Positions 47,001 to 57,719 of a DNA stretch of 64,000 nucleotides are shown here, in pieces. Source of the DNA: Ambrosia x helenae (lineage: Eukaryota; Streptophyta; Magnoliopsida; Asterales; Asteraceae). Position 1 is the stretch's first letter. Each line of letters begins with the position of its first letter. The stretch is from positions 1 through 64,000 of the forward strand of contig JAUTDX010007464.1 in the NCBI GenBank assembly GCA_030844895.1, given 5' to 3'. The translations under genes were made by a program, and so were the position numbers. Under the pieces are notes generated by a model. The model ran no database searches, was not told where the DNA came from, and saw only the letters and a list, made by a program, of their open reading frames with translations.

Positions 47001-47578
47001 TTATATAACCAGAGTAATTATATAATTACTCTAGTTATAAATGTCAGCGCGTGTTTTTTCCTTCAATTCGTAAGCTTCGCACGGAAAAGCCTATTTGTAC
47101 GTGAACATAAGAGCCTAGACAAGCCTATTATTTCAAAAATGTATATAGAGTAGTTTATAAATAATAAACAAGCCGAGCTCAAGCTCTCGTAAGTTAAGTT
47201 AGACTTCGAGCTCGAGCTTAGGTGCGCTCGGGATTGGCTCGACTCGACTCGTTTACATTTCTAGTTAATTAATTGAACTTTTCATCAAACATAAATTAAA
47301 CTTTTCACCTTGAGTTGATCAGGGGAAGCAGAGCGACCACGTCCTTGGATACCAATAAGACTACTAATAAGCAAACTCTCTTCATCACTAAACAAAACCT
47401 CAGTATTCTGAATCTGTTTTTCATCAACAGCAGAACACAAAACACGTCGAATAATACGATGTTTCTGGTTCATACCATAACAACATGTGTGAATCCTTCT
47501 TTGTTTGATGGAGGTGGTGGTGTTAATAATATGTGGGAGATGACTGAATCCGAGGCCTACGTCGATTGAGCAGCCCAT
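44036..47578 (-). CDS. Fibrillin/plastid-lipid-associated protein, PAP12 (FBN10) type, 11 exons, 401 aa
   Basis: Fibrillins are lipocalin-like plastid proteins of thylakoids and plastoglobules that bind lipophilic molecules. Exons read on the minus strand: 47309-47578, 46641-46694, 46104-46178, 45903-46022, 45624-45815, 45063-45146, 44890-44982, 44705-44758, 44506-44585, 44187-44294, 44036-44111; all join in frame (1206 nt with TGA). The start ATG 47578 gives a basic, Ser/Thr-containing leader of about 50 residues, a likely chloroplast transit peptide. Two PAP_fibrillin-like halves follow: SLIEGRWQLMFTTRPGSASP, FSDAIGELKVE, FKVPYPVPFRLLGDEAKGW, LRISRGNKGTTFVLQK; then QLIEGEWQMIWSSQ, MDDGAIVIGPYGLPVE, DDKIRITRGYSNILFVHLR. 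The duplicated EG-WQ motif is the mark of this subgroup. Length agrees with about 400 residues in the family. The exon 10 donor has a close competitor (see findings). Specific function of this subgroup is not known to me. Confidence 0.9.
44646..44688. repeat. Perfect 19-bp stem palindrome in a fibrillin intron
   Basis: GTGTTGAATAACTGTCCTT and its exact complement are separated by GTTAT. It lies between exons 8 and 9 of the fibrillin gene. It may be the remnant of a tiny foldback element. Confidence 0.9.
46778..47263. repeat. GGGGTGTAAACAAGCC / GCTCGAGC-type repeat in intron 1 of the fibrillin gene
   Basis: Starts TAGGGGTGTAAACAAGCC and ends GACTCGTTTACATTTCTA, an imperfect inverted pair like the hAT-type repeats elsewhere here. 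Arms contain AAGCCGAGCTCAAGCTC and CGAGCTCGAGC words. The flanks GTAACTGA / GTTAATTA are only partly alike. A foldback sequence (46895-47083) sits inside it. A related repeat is at 49952-50345. Confidence 0.6.
46895..47083. mobile_element. Near-perfect foldback (long inverted repeat) element, arms about 94 bp
   Basis: CGTGCGAAGC..ACGAATTGAAGG..AACACGCGCTGACATTTATA runs inward from both ends with one or two mismatches per arm and almost no loop; the centre is itself made of TAACTAGAGTAATTATATAA palindromes. No target duplication seen. It could form a long hairpin if transcribed, and it lies in an intron of a transcribed gene. Confidence 0.85.
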
Positions 47579-47971
47579 GTTATGTTGAATTAATTAACAA
47601 ATGATGTTGTTGTTAGTAACGGCCACAATATTATTCTGTTAAGATATTTGTTGTGATTTGTGATTTGTTTGTGTACGGTTAAGATAACATTAGACCCCAC
47701 CTGGGTTTTTATGATTGGTTAACAATTGCTCAACTTTAGCCAGAAAATATTGGTTCACAAGTTGTTCGACGAAATGCATCTGAGAGAGAGAGATTATATG
47801 TAACTTTGTATAGAAGAGTATTTCATTTAAGGATCAACATTTTTTACAAGCGGACGGCTGGTAAACGGGCAACAAACTGTGTCGCTGGTAAAAAAATCGA
47901 AATCATGTCTAACCAGTCGGACGGGTATGACATGCGACGTTCACTTGATATGTGAGAGTTATGGAATTGAT

Positions 47972-49236
47972 TAGGGCTGCAAACGAACCGAACGAACACG
48001 AACAGAGCCTTGTTCGTGTTCGTTTGTTAAAGAAAATAGGTGTTCACGAACACTTACCGAACGAGATTTTTTGTCCGTGTTCGTTTGTTAAGAAAAGACT
48101 CGTGTTCGTGTTCGTTTGTGTTCGTTTGTTAATTTTGTTCATGAACGCACACGAACACAAACAAACATTAGTGAACACAAACGAACACATAAAAGTGTTT
48201 ATGAACAGAAGCGGTCAAACTAACATATTTTAACTTTCGAATAAGATCGAATTCACATACATTAAGCCACCCAAAATAACATTTACATAATATTGTTAAA
48301 CATAATAAAGTAGCGTCTCAAAAAAATAAGTTCGCATATTAAACTTAAAGTCTTTGTTAAGCTACCCAAAATAAACTTTCATCGAATTACTTTTTTATTT
48401 GAGTAAAATTTATATATATAAAAGAATACTAGTGGGTTTACCCGCGCGTTGCGGCGGGATCCAAAAAAAACTTGTAATACGCTAGCAGTTTTCCCACCGT
48501 GCGTTGTGGCGGGTAAAAGATTAAAATAATTTGACTTTTATGGTCAACTACGAAACTAATTAACATGAAAAATTCAAATTGTTAAAGTCTCCAAAATGGT
48601 TGCAAAACAAGAAGTGCCGTAACTCTATTTGATTAAAGGAACATGTCAAATAAAAAGCGGGGAAAATAAAACTTTATGTGTCATAAGTGGAAATGGTCAA
48701 AATGACGTGTTAGGTAATGGATCAATTCTTCTTATTGCGATTAACACCTCGAATTTGAATGTCCTACAACAAATGAATAAATGTAAACTAATCTCACTTA
48801 ACATTAGAAATGTAATCTCAAATATGGTACACAAGGGTATAAATGGAAGAAATGGTGTAAAAATTTAGGGATTACACTTGAGACTCTTGGGATGCCATCT
48901 TAACTTTGACAATATGGACATATTTGCCCATGCCTCCTCCTTTATAATGTAGTATAGATAAGAAGGTTATAAAAATTAAAACCCCTATTAAACAAACGAA
49001 CATAAACGAACACAAACGAACACAAACGAACATAAACGAACACAAACGAACGCGTTACCGAACGTTCACGAACATAAACGAACGAACGCGACCATTGTTC
49101 ATGTTCGTTCGTTTAACTAAACGAACGAAATATTTTGTTCGTGTTCGTTCATTTATTAAACGAACGAACACAAACGAACTTCCCGCCGAACGGTTCATGA
49201 ACTGTTCGCTGAAAGTTCAGTTCGTTTGCAGCCCTA
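47972..49236. mobile_element. hAT-like element, TAGGGCTGCAAACGAA type, containing a Helitron
   Basis: Ends TAGGGCTGCAAACGAACCG and GTTCGTTTGCAGCCCTA are inverted, with a perfect 8-bp duplication GAATTGAT (47964-47971, 49237-49244). Arms consist of CGAACACGAACA / TGTTCGTGTTCG words. Without the Helitron it is about 735 bp. No transposase. It lies about 400 bp upstream of the fibrillin start codon. Confidence 0.85.
48429..48958 (-). mobile_element. Non-autonomous Helitron, family 2, short form
   Basis: On the minus strand it starts TCTATACTACATTATAAAGG, then AGGAGGCATGGGCAAATATG, and ends CCCGCCGCAACGCGCGGG, TAAACCCACTAG. Host A (48428) and T (48959) flank it. At 530 bp it is the cleanest member of the family also seen at 9822-11129. 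The open frame inside is not a gene. Confidence 0.87.
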
Positions 49237-49423
49237 GAATTGATTATATAAGCTTGTGTTCACAAACTACTAATTTTAACTTTGTTACAAAACTCAATCC
49301 CAAATTATTCTCGATGTAAAGAAACCAAGAACCGATGAAGATCATACCAGAGTTATAATACCAAAATCAAATTTATTTACGCATCAAAGAACAACTGAAT
49401 GTCTGAATCCAAAATAGTCGTAC

Positions 49424-49708
49424 TGTTTCCGAGTTTACTTGAGGAGGGAAAAGAAAGGAAAATAATCGAAGGAAATGAGAGGAAAGGAAACAAAATGATA
49501 CATATTCTTTCCTTCCGGTTTCTTCCAAATCGGAAGGAAAACTAAACTAAAGAATTTGCCTAATTTTCCTTCCTTAAATGAAACTCAGAAACACATGTTT
49601 TGTTTTCCTTTCTTTTCCTGTTTTAAATGAAACTCGGGAACACAATCAAATTTTTCTTTCCTTTCATTTCCTTTCTTTTCCTTCGTTAAGTTTACTCGGG
49701 AACACAAG
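49424..49708. repeat. GAAAGG-rich inverted-repeat element, TGTTCCCGAG family, copy 3
   Basis: Left end CTGTTTCCGAGTTTACTTGA, right end AAGTTTACTCGGGAACACAAG. Purine-rich and pyrimidine-rich arms as in the other two copies, with extra internal CTCGGGAACACAA ends at about 49628. Confidence 0.6.
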
Positions 49709-49951
49709 CTGGCTTTTCATATAAACTAGAAGGTAGTGTAAAACTGGCGAAACAAAAAAAAAGTTTCATACGTTCTGCTAATTTCATATACTCTGATATC
49801 AATCAACTTGATTAAAATGTTTTTCAATTCGGGTCAAACTATTTTATAAACTGATGTGATTTATATTCGTACCGATATCGAAACGAATCTAATCGATACC
49901 TACTGAACAAAATCGGTACCGGTATTATTATGGTTTTCAGTCAATATAAAA

Positions 49952-50345
49952 CATGTGTGCAAACAAGCTGAGCCGAGACGAGTTTGAGCTCGACCAGGCT
50001 AGAGCTTGGCTCAGTTCGAACTTTGTTTTCCAAGCTCGAGTTGGGCTTGTTGGTAGTTTCTTAAACTTGAGCTCAGCTCGTTTATTATTTATTCATTAGT
50101 ATCGTAAATAAAAATGATATATATAATAGGATCGCGAGCTCGATAAGTGAAGCTCGGGATTTGGCTAGTTTACTAAATAAGGTTATTTTGAGGGTTCGGG
50201 CTCGGCTCGTAAATAAGTTTAAAAAGCTCGGCTCGGTTCATTCACATGTCAGGCTCGAGCTCAGGCTTGATAAATAAACGAGCTTTGTTTTAGGCTGAAG
50301 CTAGGCTTAGGCTCAACATGGCTTGGCTCGTTTCAAGCTTTTTAA
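49952..50345. repeat. GCTCGAGC / GGCTCGGCTCG repeat
   Basis: Starts TGTGCAAACAAGCTGAGCC and ends TTTCAAGC near 50340; interior of GAGCTCGGCTCG and CTCGAGCTCAGGCTTG words. Same superfamily as the repeat in fibrillin intron 1. Borders uncertain. Confidence 0.5.
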
Positions 50346-51050
50346 TGAGCCAATCTTGAAAAAAAAGGTGCATGGAAATTTTAACTACTTAAAAAAGGTG
50401 TATTGAACTTTTTTTTTTATAGAGAAGTGTTCAATTATTAAAATACAATAGAAATTTCACTTTTTAGTAAATCATAAACCGTGAAATCATTAAAATACGA
50501 TAGCATTAACCGAGCAAGTCAGGAACCTTTATAATCTACGAAGCTTGTTGATAGACTTTCATGCTGGTCTAGAAAATAATTTCAGGGGCAATGAGGAGAA
50601 GAATTTTTTTTTTTTTGCTTAGGTGTACCCGGTACATAAAAACAGACCTTTTTTTTCACTAATTTTCTACTTCGCTAATAAGTTGAGGGGTAGCGTGTGT
50701 TACCCCTCCTTTCCACATACATCCGCCCCTAGACCTTCGGCATTTTTGCGGACCTAGGATTTATTTTACGGGGACGATCAGGTGATTAACCATACTTTTA
50801 AAGGAAGCGATCGGGATTTTTGCTTAAAAAAAATACACAAATGGAATGGAATGAAGATGTCCTGAATGATTCTTGGAATTCAAAAATTGAATATGAAGTT
50901 TTTGAAGAGCTAAGGCCTCACTCTAAATTGTAAAAACTCAACTTAAGAGTACATGGTGTTGCAAAAAGATGTCCAAGCATGTCTCTATTGACCTTCAGTT
51001 TTCATTATGTTATATTAAAATACCCGGACAACGGACGGGTATAAAACTAA
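50346..51050. other. Intergenic, no gene seen
   Basis: AT-rich DNA with no motif recognised. GGGGTAGCGTGTGTTACCCC at about 50687-50706 is a short palindrome. Confidence 0.5.
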
Positions 51051-51272
51051 GGCCATGTTTGGCATTCCTTATTTCACCTCCTTATGACTTATCTCCTTAA
51101 TCAAAAAGGAGATAAGGAGATAAGTTTGTTTGGGTAATGGGTTGAAAATGAGGTTTTTGTTAGTTGAAAAGGAGATAAGTTATAAGTAAGAATTTGTGAC
51201 TTTTTGATTAAGAAGATAAGGAGGTAGAAGAAGGAGATAAGGAGATAAGGAGTTGGAGAGCCAAACATGCTC
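51051..51272. mobile_element. Tourist-like MITE, family A, copy 2
   Basis: Ends GGCCATGTTTGGC and GCCAAACATGCTC, flanked by TAA on both sides; interior of GGAGATAAGGAG and complementary words. 222 bp, just downstream of the formate-THF ligase stop codon on the far strand. Confidence 0.82.
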
Positions 51273-51472
51273 TAAGTGGCATATTAAACAAACTAACACA
51301 AGTTTCACAACAGATATTCAAAATGAAATGGCAAATAAAGCATGTGTCGAACTCTTCTTCGGTTATTTCAACCGATTAAAAACTAAAGAGGCTGTTAATC
51401 CAACAGTTTTAACTAACAAACATGTAACACTCTAACCCGAAAACATGATTATTAAACTGCAAAAAAGTTACT

Positions 51473-54426
51473 TCATGAAAGCCCTTTTACCTTCCCAGTA
51501 GCAGTATCAAGATCAATATCATAGAAACAAGGCCTCGTCGGAAGCCCGGGCATCGTGCTCATGCTCCCCACCAACGGATATATAAACCCCGCACCAATGC
51601 TCGCCCTCACGTCCCTAATCGGCAACACAAATCCCGAGGGTGCGCCTTTCACAGCAGGGTTATCTGTAAACGAGTACTGAGTTTTCGCCATGCAGATTGG
51701 GAGTTCCGAGAACCCTTGTTTGCTATACATATTAATCTGTTTCTCCGCCTACACGAAACCATGTGTGAATTTACATATTTGACCCTAGAGATAGAAACAC
51801 GAATGAAAGTATCGAGTACCTGTTTGGAGTATTCGACGCCAGATGCACCGTATGAGTTTGCTATCGCTTCTATCTTGTCTTCGATGCTTGCATCCAACGG
51901 ATACAAGAAGTTAAAAGGTCCGGTCGCAGTTTCACACGCCTTTTGCACCGCAATCCCAAGGTCAATCTGGTAATATCACATCAAATAGTATGTTAATAAC
52001 ATAACATTTAAAAACCAATTATCGCGACTTCATGGCATAGTTTAAAACACTAACCGCGCCTTTTCCACCATGGGCATGGTGAGTGCAGAGGACCGCATCA
52101 TAAGCGCCAGCGGTTAATGCAGCCAACCTCACAGCTCCTATTTCTGCATCTGTATCAGTCGAGAACTGATTAATCGCCACCACAACGTTCACACCATAAG
52201 CCTTTGTATTCCTAATGTGCCTAGCCAGGTTCGCGCAACCAGCTTCAACCAGATTAACATTTTCAGTAACATAAACAGGATCAAGCGGCTTCCCAGCAGT
52301 GACCGGTGGTCCGCCACCGTGCATCTTAAGAGCCCGAATAGTAGCCACGATAATAGCACATTGCGGTCTTAAACCGCTATACCGACACTTTATGTTCATA
52401 AACTTTTCAATGCCTATATCACACCCAAACCCTGCTTCCGTCACAACAAATCCACCCGGGCCCACTAACTTCAACGCGATCTTATCCGCGACAATAGACG
52501 AGCTCCCATGAGCTATGTTAGCAAACGGGCCAGCGTGAACAAAAACCGGTGTGCGTTCAATAGTCTGCATTAGGGTCGGGTTGATCGCATCTTTCATTAA
52601 CACACTCAGTGCGCCTCCAACACCAAGATCATCAGCGGTAACGGGCTCACCGGCTCTACTGTTGCCAATCACCATTCTCCCGAGCCGCTGCCTCATGTCG
52701 TCTAGAGACGTAGTGAGTGCCAAAACCGCCATTATCTCACTAGCAACCGAAATGTCGAAACCCGTTTCTCTCACCATACCTCTCTCATCCAAGCCTTGAC
52801 CCACGGTTATTTTCCTCAAAAACCGGTCGTTTACATCCATAACCCGCCTCCATGTGATGGAATCCGGGTCAATATCGAGCCTTGCAAATCTTTTGACTTC
52901 CTCTAGATTCAAATCCTCGGGTTTGACCTTAGTGATACCGAGTTTTTTTAACCGTCTATACATAACATCATTAAATCTTCGGTTACCTTGTTTGTTGGGC
53001 GCACATAACCGACTAAAAAGAGCATTATCAGATTGTGTAGACTCATGAAACATTCGCGTGTCAATGGCTGCAGCTAGAAGGTTGTTTGCAGCGGTTATGG
53101 CATGAATGTCACCTGTCATATGCAGATTAAACTCATCCATAGGGATGACTTGGCTGTAACCACCGCCAGCGGCACCACCTTTGATACCAAATGTTGGTCC
53201 TTGTGATGGTTGTCTGAGCGTCGTCACAACCTAACATCACGAGCAACAATCTAGAACGATAAGTAACGACATTTATCATTGCATTAACCAAAGGTTTACC
53301 TTTTTATCAAGATAAGCTCCCAACGCTTGACAAAGACCGACTGTAGTCGTAGATTTGCCTTCTCCAAGGGGCGTTGGCGTTATTCCTCCGACAACGACAT
53401 AGTAACCGTCTTTAACTCCTTTGAGTTCATCGATCACGGGCAACAAAACCTAAAATTTTTTACACAAATAGTACATGTCAAATGCAAAATTGGTACTAAC
53501 AATATTCTGACTTTTTACAAAGTCAATGAACATAGATATTTCTTGTCAAATTCATTATTACATACCAAGTACCAAACAACACATTTATACAAACAGTATG
53601 GACAGATCATACCATGTAAATACTTCAATTAGTACATTTCAAATGCAAATTTTTGTGAGAATTAGTATTATATTTGACTTTTTACAAAGTCAACCATCAA
53701 TTTCATACTATCTGTGACAAAATGTAACATAATTAACACTTCTGTTATGGTTAATTGGTTAATTTTAAATACATAATTGATAACATTCACCTCATTCCAT
53801 ATAATAAATTCAAAAAAACTTGCATCTAATGATCAAGTACAGTCTTTCCATCATGACATCATCACCCCTCATTCAAAATCCTCATGGATTTCGAATCGAA
53901 AACCAACACCATATACATGCAGCACCAAACCACAACCCTCTAAATTTTAGGGGGCAAAACATATATCAATTATTAGTAGAGCTAGCAAAGCAGGTCTAAT
54001 CATGTTAAACTGTTAACACACCACACACGTGATTAACACAAGTATCAAACATGAAAATAACTCGTGTAACTACTTTATGTCTTTCTATAACACACATTGT
54101 ATGTTTTATGTACCAACAACTATAAATGATGGAGCCTAGCCTCCTAATTTTAGTTATTTCTAAAAAATAGATAAAAATACATAGTGTACATAGGTTTAAT
54201 CGTGTCATTAAACAGGTAAATTTATTACCATTACTAGAAGCACAACTAAAAAACAACACAAAAAAAAAAGACATACCTTAGCCTTGTATTTACCATAAAG
54301 ATCATAATGGTTGGAATTAAGGTTCAAGTTTTTAGCAATAACCGAAATGTGTTGCGGTTCGACCGAATTTGCAATGTCGATATCGGTCGGAACAGGGGAT
54401 ACAACTTGCAATGTTAATGCATTCAT
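51473..54426 (-). CDS. THFS: Formate-tetrahydrofolate ligase (10-formyl-THF synthetase), 5 exons, 632 aa
   Basis: The enzyme joins formate to tetrahydrofolate with ATP, giving 10-formyl-THF for one-carbon metabolism; the plant protein is a monofunctional cytosolic enzyme. Exons on the minus strand: 54277-54426, 53300-53449, 52055-53230, 51820-51966, 51473-51748, all with GT/AG borders and all in phase 0, summing to 632 codons plus TGA, against about 635 in relatives. The ATG at 54426 opens MNALTLQVVSPVPTDIDIAN with no obvious transit peptide. Motifs: ATP-binding PTPLGEGKSTTT (75-86), KGGAAGGGYSQVIPMDEFN (117-135), ITWRRVMDVNDR, the second family signature VATIRALKMHGGG, and the C-terminal SMSTMPGLPTRPCFYDID. 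No stops or shifts were found. Intron 1 (827 bp) has an imperfect internal duplication. Very sure of identity. Confidence 0.96.
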
Positions 54427-54720
54427 CTCTTGTTCTTTTGTTGGGATTTTTAGTAAAAGATAGTTTTATGTTTTATGGGTTTGATTTGGTTATTGCGTTT
54501 TAGAAGTAACTTTAAGAGGATGAAAGAGTGGTGATGATGAAAACATGCAGATTCGGTTGAAGCGATAACAGTGACGGTATTAGTGTCACAATGGCATAAT
54601 ATGATCGCAACGTGTGGTTGAAAAATAATGAGTTTTAAAAATGGTCCCTGGAATATATATGATTCTACGGTATAGTAGAAATATCTTTATAGCATCAAAA
54701 GGAAAAGATATTAAAATATA

Positions 54721-54900
54721 GAATTAGGATCAAGCAAACAATGAAAGAGAAATAGAAAGTCATTAAGAGTATCAAACGGAATCAGATTGAACTAATTCAA
54801 GCGGCATTGAAACCGTCTTATTGAACCTTACGATTTTAGTTTTTTGGTTTTTGATATTTTGAATTTTTAACTTGTAGTTTTTAGAAATCGTAGCAAAATG
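54721..54900 (-). mobile_element. Fragment of the CACAATG-family MULE-like element
   Basis: The stretch from ATAGAATTAGGATCAAGCAA through AAGTCATTAAGAGTATCAAA and TTAACTTGTAGTTTTTAGAA matches the right half of the copy at 32354-32733 in reverse. The CACAATG-word half is absent. Confidence 0.7.
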
Positions 54901-55518
54901 ATGTAATTTAAAAGATTACAAATCAAACTTTGAAGCCAGCGTGGGCACGATTAAAACCGCATAGTCTGGCTAAAGTGGAGCAACAAGGCTCTTCAATTTA
55001 GAGATTGCAATGGCCAAAACACAAACAAAAGCTGTCATTTAAAAAAAAATTAGAATTGGATTTTTTAAATGGGTGATTGGGTGTTATTCTAGAACATTTT
55101 TGGTTTTATTTTGGATAATGAGAATTGGGTTTACATGTTTATATGAACTAAACTAGATAGGATCAACTAATGGATTTAAAAATAAAATGGGTTTTAACTA
55201 TTAACTTAATTATATGCTTTGTATATAAAGATTATAAATAAAATAATCACAATGCAAGAGAGTGGCCCTTAGGCATTTTCCTACCTCGCCTCTCTCATGA
55301 ACCGGAAATTTTTGCAATAATAGGCAATTTTAAAGATGAGAGAGTGTTTTTAGGTGTTGCATGAAAAAAATTGTGAAAGTAGGTAGTTTGCCGGATTGAT
55401 AAGCAAACTTCAATTCTAGATTTTGAAGATTGCTGGTCCATTCAGCAATCTTCAATGTAGTTCGCCGATCCATTTAACAAACTTCATATATCCATTTAAC
55501 ATTCAACAATCTTATATT

Positions 55519-55640
55519 GAAGTTCGCTGAATGGAGTAGCGGCCTTGCTAATCAGAAAGTGAAATTCGTCGAATGGAGTAGCGACCTTGCTAATCAAAAA
55601 GTGAAGTTCGCTGAATGGAGTAGCGAGCTACCGATTTTCA
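55519..55640 (+). repeat. Minisatellite, about three 42-bp units
   Basis: The unit AAGTTCGCTGAATGGAGTAG followed by CGGCCTTGCTAATCAGAAAGTG is repeated almost three times. A multiple of three keeps an open frame across it (55517-55777), which is why it looks coding; no gene context supports that. Single CTTCAATTC/TGAAGTTCG words upstream (55408-55520) extend the pattern. Confidence 0.8.
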
Positions 55641-55970
55641 CAAAAAATCTCATGCCACACCCAAAAACACTCTTCCATCTTCAAAAATGCCTATTATTAC
55701 AAAAAAAAAAAAAAAATCCATGGACCGGATCTTTACGTATATTTCTCTATGATTATAATTTATCCTTCCATTTTTAAAAGTTGGGTGTCATTTACACCCT
55801 ACGTGTCATTTACGATCCCGGGTAGCTCTCGAGCCGCTACGTGTCATTTACACCCCTAGTTTTCACGATAGAGATAACTTTGTTAGCCTATGGGTAGCGG
55901 TACGATAACCCATTGACGAACTTTGTTAATAAATGGTAACTTTGTTAGCCTAGAGTAGCGGCAAGATAAT

Positions 55971-56397
55971 GGGTATGTTTGGCAAGGAGCTTTTAAGAGC
56001 TTTTAGAAGCTTCAAGCTTTAAGCTTTTAAGAAAAAGTTCATACTCAGTAAAAAGCTTTGTTTGGTTGAATGAGCTAGAAGCTTTTATGTTGGAGAAAAA
56101 GCTCTACAGTGAAAAGCTACTAGTACTAGCGTTTAAGAAAAAGCTCTACTAGCTACAAGCTTTTAAATAGTAAATGACACAACTACCCATTCTATTTTAA
56201 AAATAAAATAAAAACCTTCTTTACAATCTTTTAATTATGCCCATTTTGGTCATTTTATACATTTTATTAAAAGCTCCAGCTACCCTGCCAAACACCAAAA
56301 TATATTTAAAAAGCCTCCAGCTACCAGCTAACAGCTTGCAGCTACCAGCTTGCAGCTTCCAGATACCAGCCACCAGCTATTTTTGCCAAACATACCC
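55971..56397. mobile_element. Tourist-like MITE, family C, copy 2
   Basis: Ends GGGTATGTTTGGCAAGG and TTTTTGCCAAACATACCC, inverted relative to the 33333 copy with the same interior. The 3-bp flanks are AAT on both sides and not the expected TAA. Confidence 0.84.
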
Positions 56398-56815
56398 AAT
56401 ATGACCCATTGACGTTGTAGAAGGGATGCCACTTCGTTCTTCTCTCTTCTTTAAGAAAGTCATGAAAATAGTCATTTTCTATAATGTAGTATATGGAGGT
56501 ATAGTCATATTAGAAACAAATTTCTCACATAGCCATAAGACGCACGAGTTAAGGTTTTTAACAAATAATTCGCGATCTCCTACGGATAATTAAAGATCTT
56601 CAATAGTCAAGCGATGTCGTAATTGGATCACCCCTCTATGTGTGTTATTGTTGTATGTTTGAGTATGATACTCAGTCTCATAGTTTGAAACTCTTATCTA
56701 ACAAATGTTGGTTTTCTAGTGACACATATGCTTATTATGTTCTATTTAATGGGGTATCTATAAGTAGGTTTGTGTGGATCTCACGGGAGTGTCTGGCCCT
56801 GTAGGTCTCTGGAGA
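56398..56815. other. Intergenic, no gene seen
   Basis: No coding or repeat signal recognised between the MITE and the retroposon fragment. Confidence 0.45.
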
Positions 56816-57112
56816 AGTTGTTCGTGCCGGAACAAGCAGTTTTGAAGGTGGAATCAAAGAAGGTTGCCAAGCATAAACAAGCCTAAACTGAGAATCAACA
56901 TGCCTTCGTTCCATTTGCTTTCGATACGTATGGATCTCTCACTCCCTAGGCTATCGTGTTCCTGGACCGAGTGCAAAAAGTCGTTCATAACAATTCCTCG
57001 ACTCCGGGGAACCAAGGGTTCATGTTTAGCCGGATAGGCTTTGTGATTTATTAGTAGGTAGCGGCGTACTTTATTGCCCGTTTGCACGCCATCCTTCTGT
57101 AATTGGTTTCTA
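56816..57112 (+). pseudogene. Fragment of a widespread plant reverse-transcriptase-associated ORF
   Basis: The plus strand reads AVLKVESKKVAKHKQA, stop, TENQHAFVPFAFDTYGSLTP, stop, AIVFLDRVQKVVHNNS, STPGNQGFMFSRIGFVIY, two stops, VAAYFIARLHAILL. The HAFVPFAFDTFG and FSRIGFAIQKGVAAQLV-like text resembles the C-terminal tail of non-LTR (LINE-like) polyproteins common in plant genomes. Four stops make it dead. The opposite-strand open frame at 56854-57087 is its shadow. The family name is from memory and only moderately sure. Confidence 0.5.
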
Positions 57113-57358
57113 TATTTTTAATGAAACGAAGTAAGTTAAAAAAAAGTAGATTTGAAAAGCATTAAATATAACTATTTTAATATGAACAATCGAGAGGTTT
57201 AACCAAACTCTTACATGGAATGATTGGGATTTTTTTTATGCAAAAACAACACTAAATATTGTTACAAAAAAAGTACAAAATCATTAAATATAACAATTTT
57301 TCCTAAAACAATTAACAAACTAATCAATATGTATACATCAAGCAACAATATCTAGCAT

Positions 57359-57634
57359 CTATTCAAATTTACAAAATTCATCTTCCTCCGATGAGATCGG
57401 AACCCCCCTGGTGGACGAGGACGGAGACGCCTCCCCACCAGGAGGCATATCCGCGATGGCAGCAAACACGCGACGGATACTAACAGACCGCGCGGGTTTG
57501 AAGCTAAACGACCTCGCCATCTTCGTCTTCGAGAACAAATCAGACGAGTTCGACAAGATGAGATAAACTAGAGCTTGAACTAACACGAAAACCGCACCTT
57601 TGATCAATAGATCATCGAACGAAAACTCGATCAT
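57359..57634 (-). CDS. Small single-span membrane protein, plant conserved, function unknown (91 aa)
   Basis: Single exon, ATG 57634 to TAG at 57359. The N-terminus MIEFSFDDLLIK is followed by one hydrophobic segment (about residues 11-29, LIKGAVFVLVQALVYLILSN), then a Ser/Arg-rich part SFSFKPARSVSIRRVFAAIA and an acidic tail ending SSEEDEFCKFE. Small plant proteins with the same hydrophobic helix followed by a RSFSFK / RSVSIRR motif are familiar from plant genomes, always uncharacterised. The helix may serve as a signal anchor. A TATA box 77 bp upstream and a quiet neighbourhood support expression. No stop, repeat or frameshift problem. Confidence 0.72.
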   Translation of the reverse strand: MIEFSFDDLLIKGAVFVLVQALVYLILSNSSDLFSKTKMARSFSFKPARSVSIRRVFAAIADMPPGGEASPSSSTRGVPISSEEDEFCKFE

Positions 57635-57710
57635 GGTTATAAATAGTAATGTAAGTTGGTTAAATGGAAGTTGGAATGTGTATATATGAAGATTGAATGA
57701 ATCAAAGGGT

Positions 57711-57717
57711 TTTTATA
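57711..57717 (-). promoter_or_regulatory. Likely TATA box of the small membrane protein gene
   Basis: Minus-strand TATAAAA within ATCTATAAAAACCC, 77 bp before the ATG, spacing that suits a short 5' UTR. Confidence 0.65.
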
Positions 57718-57719
57718 GA

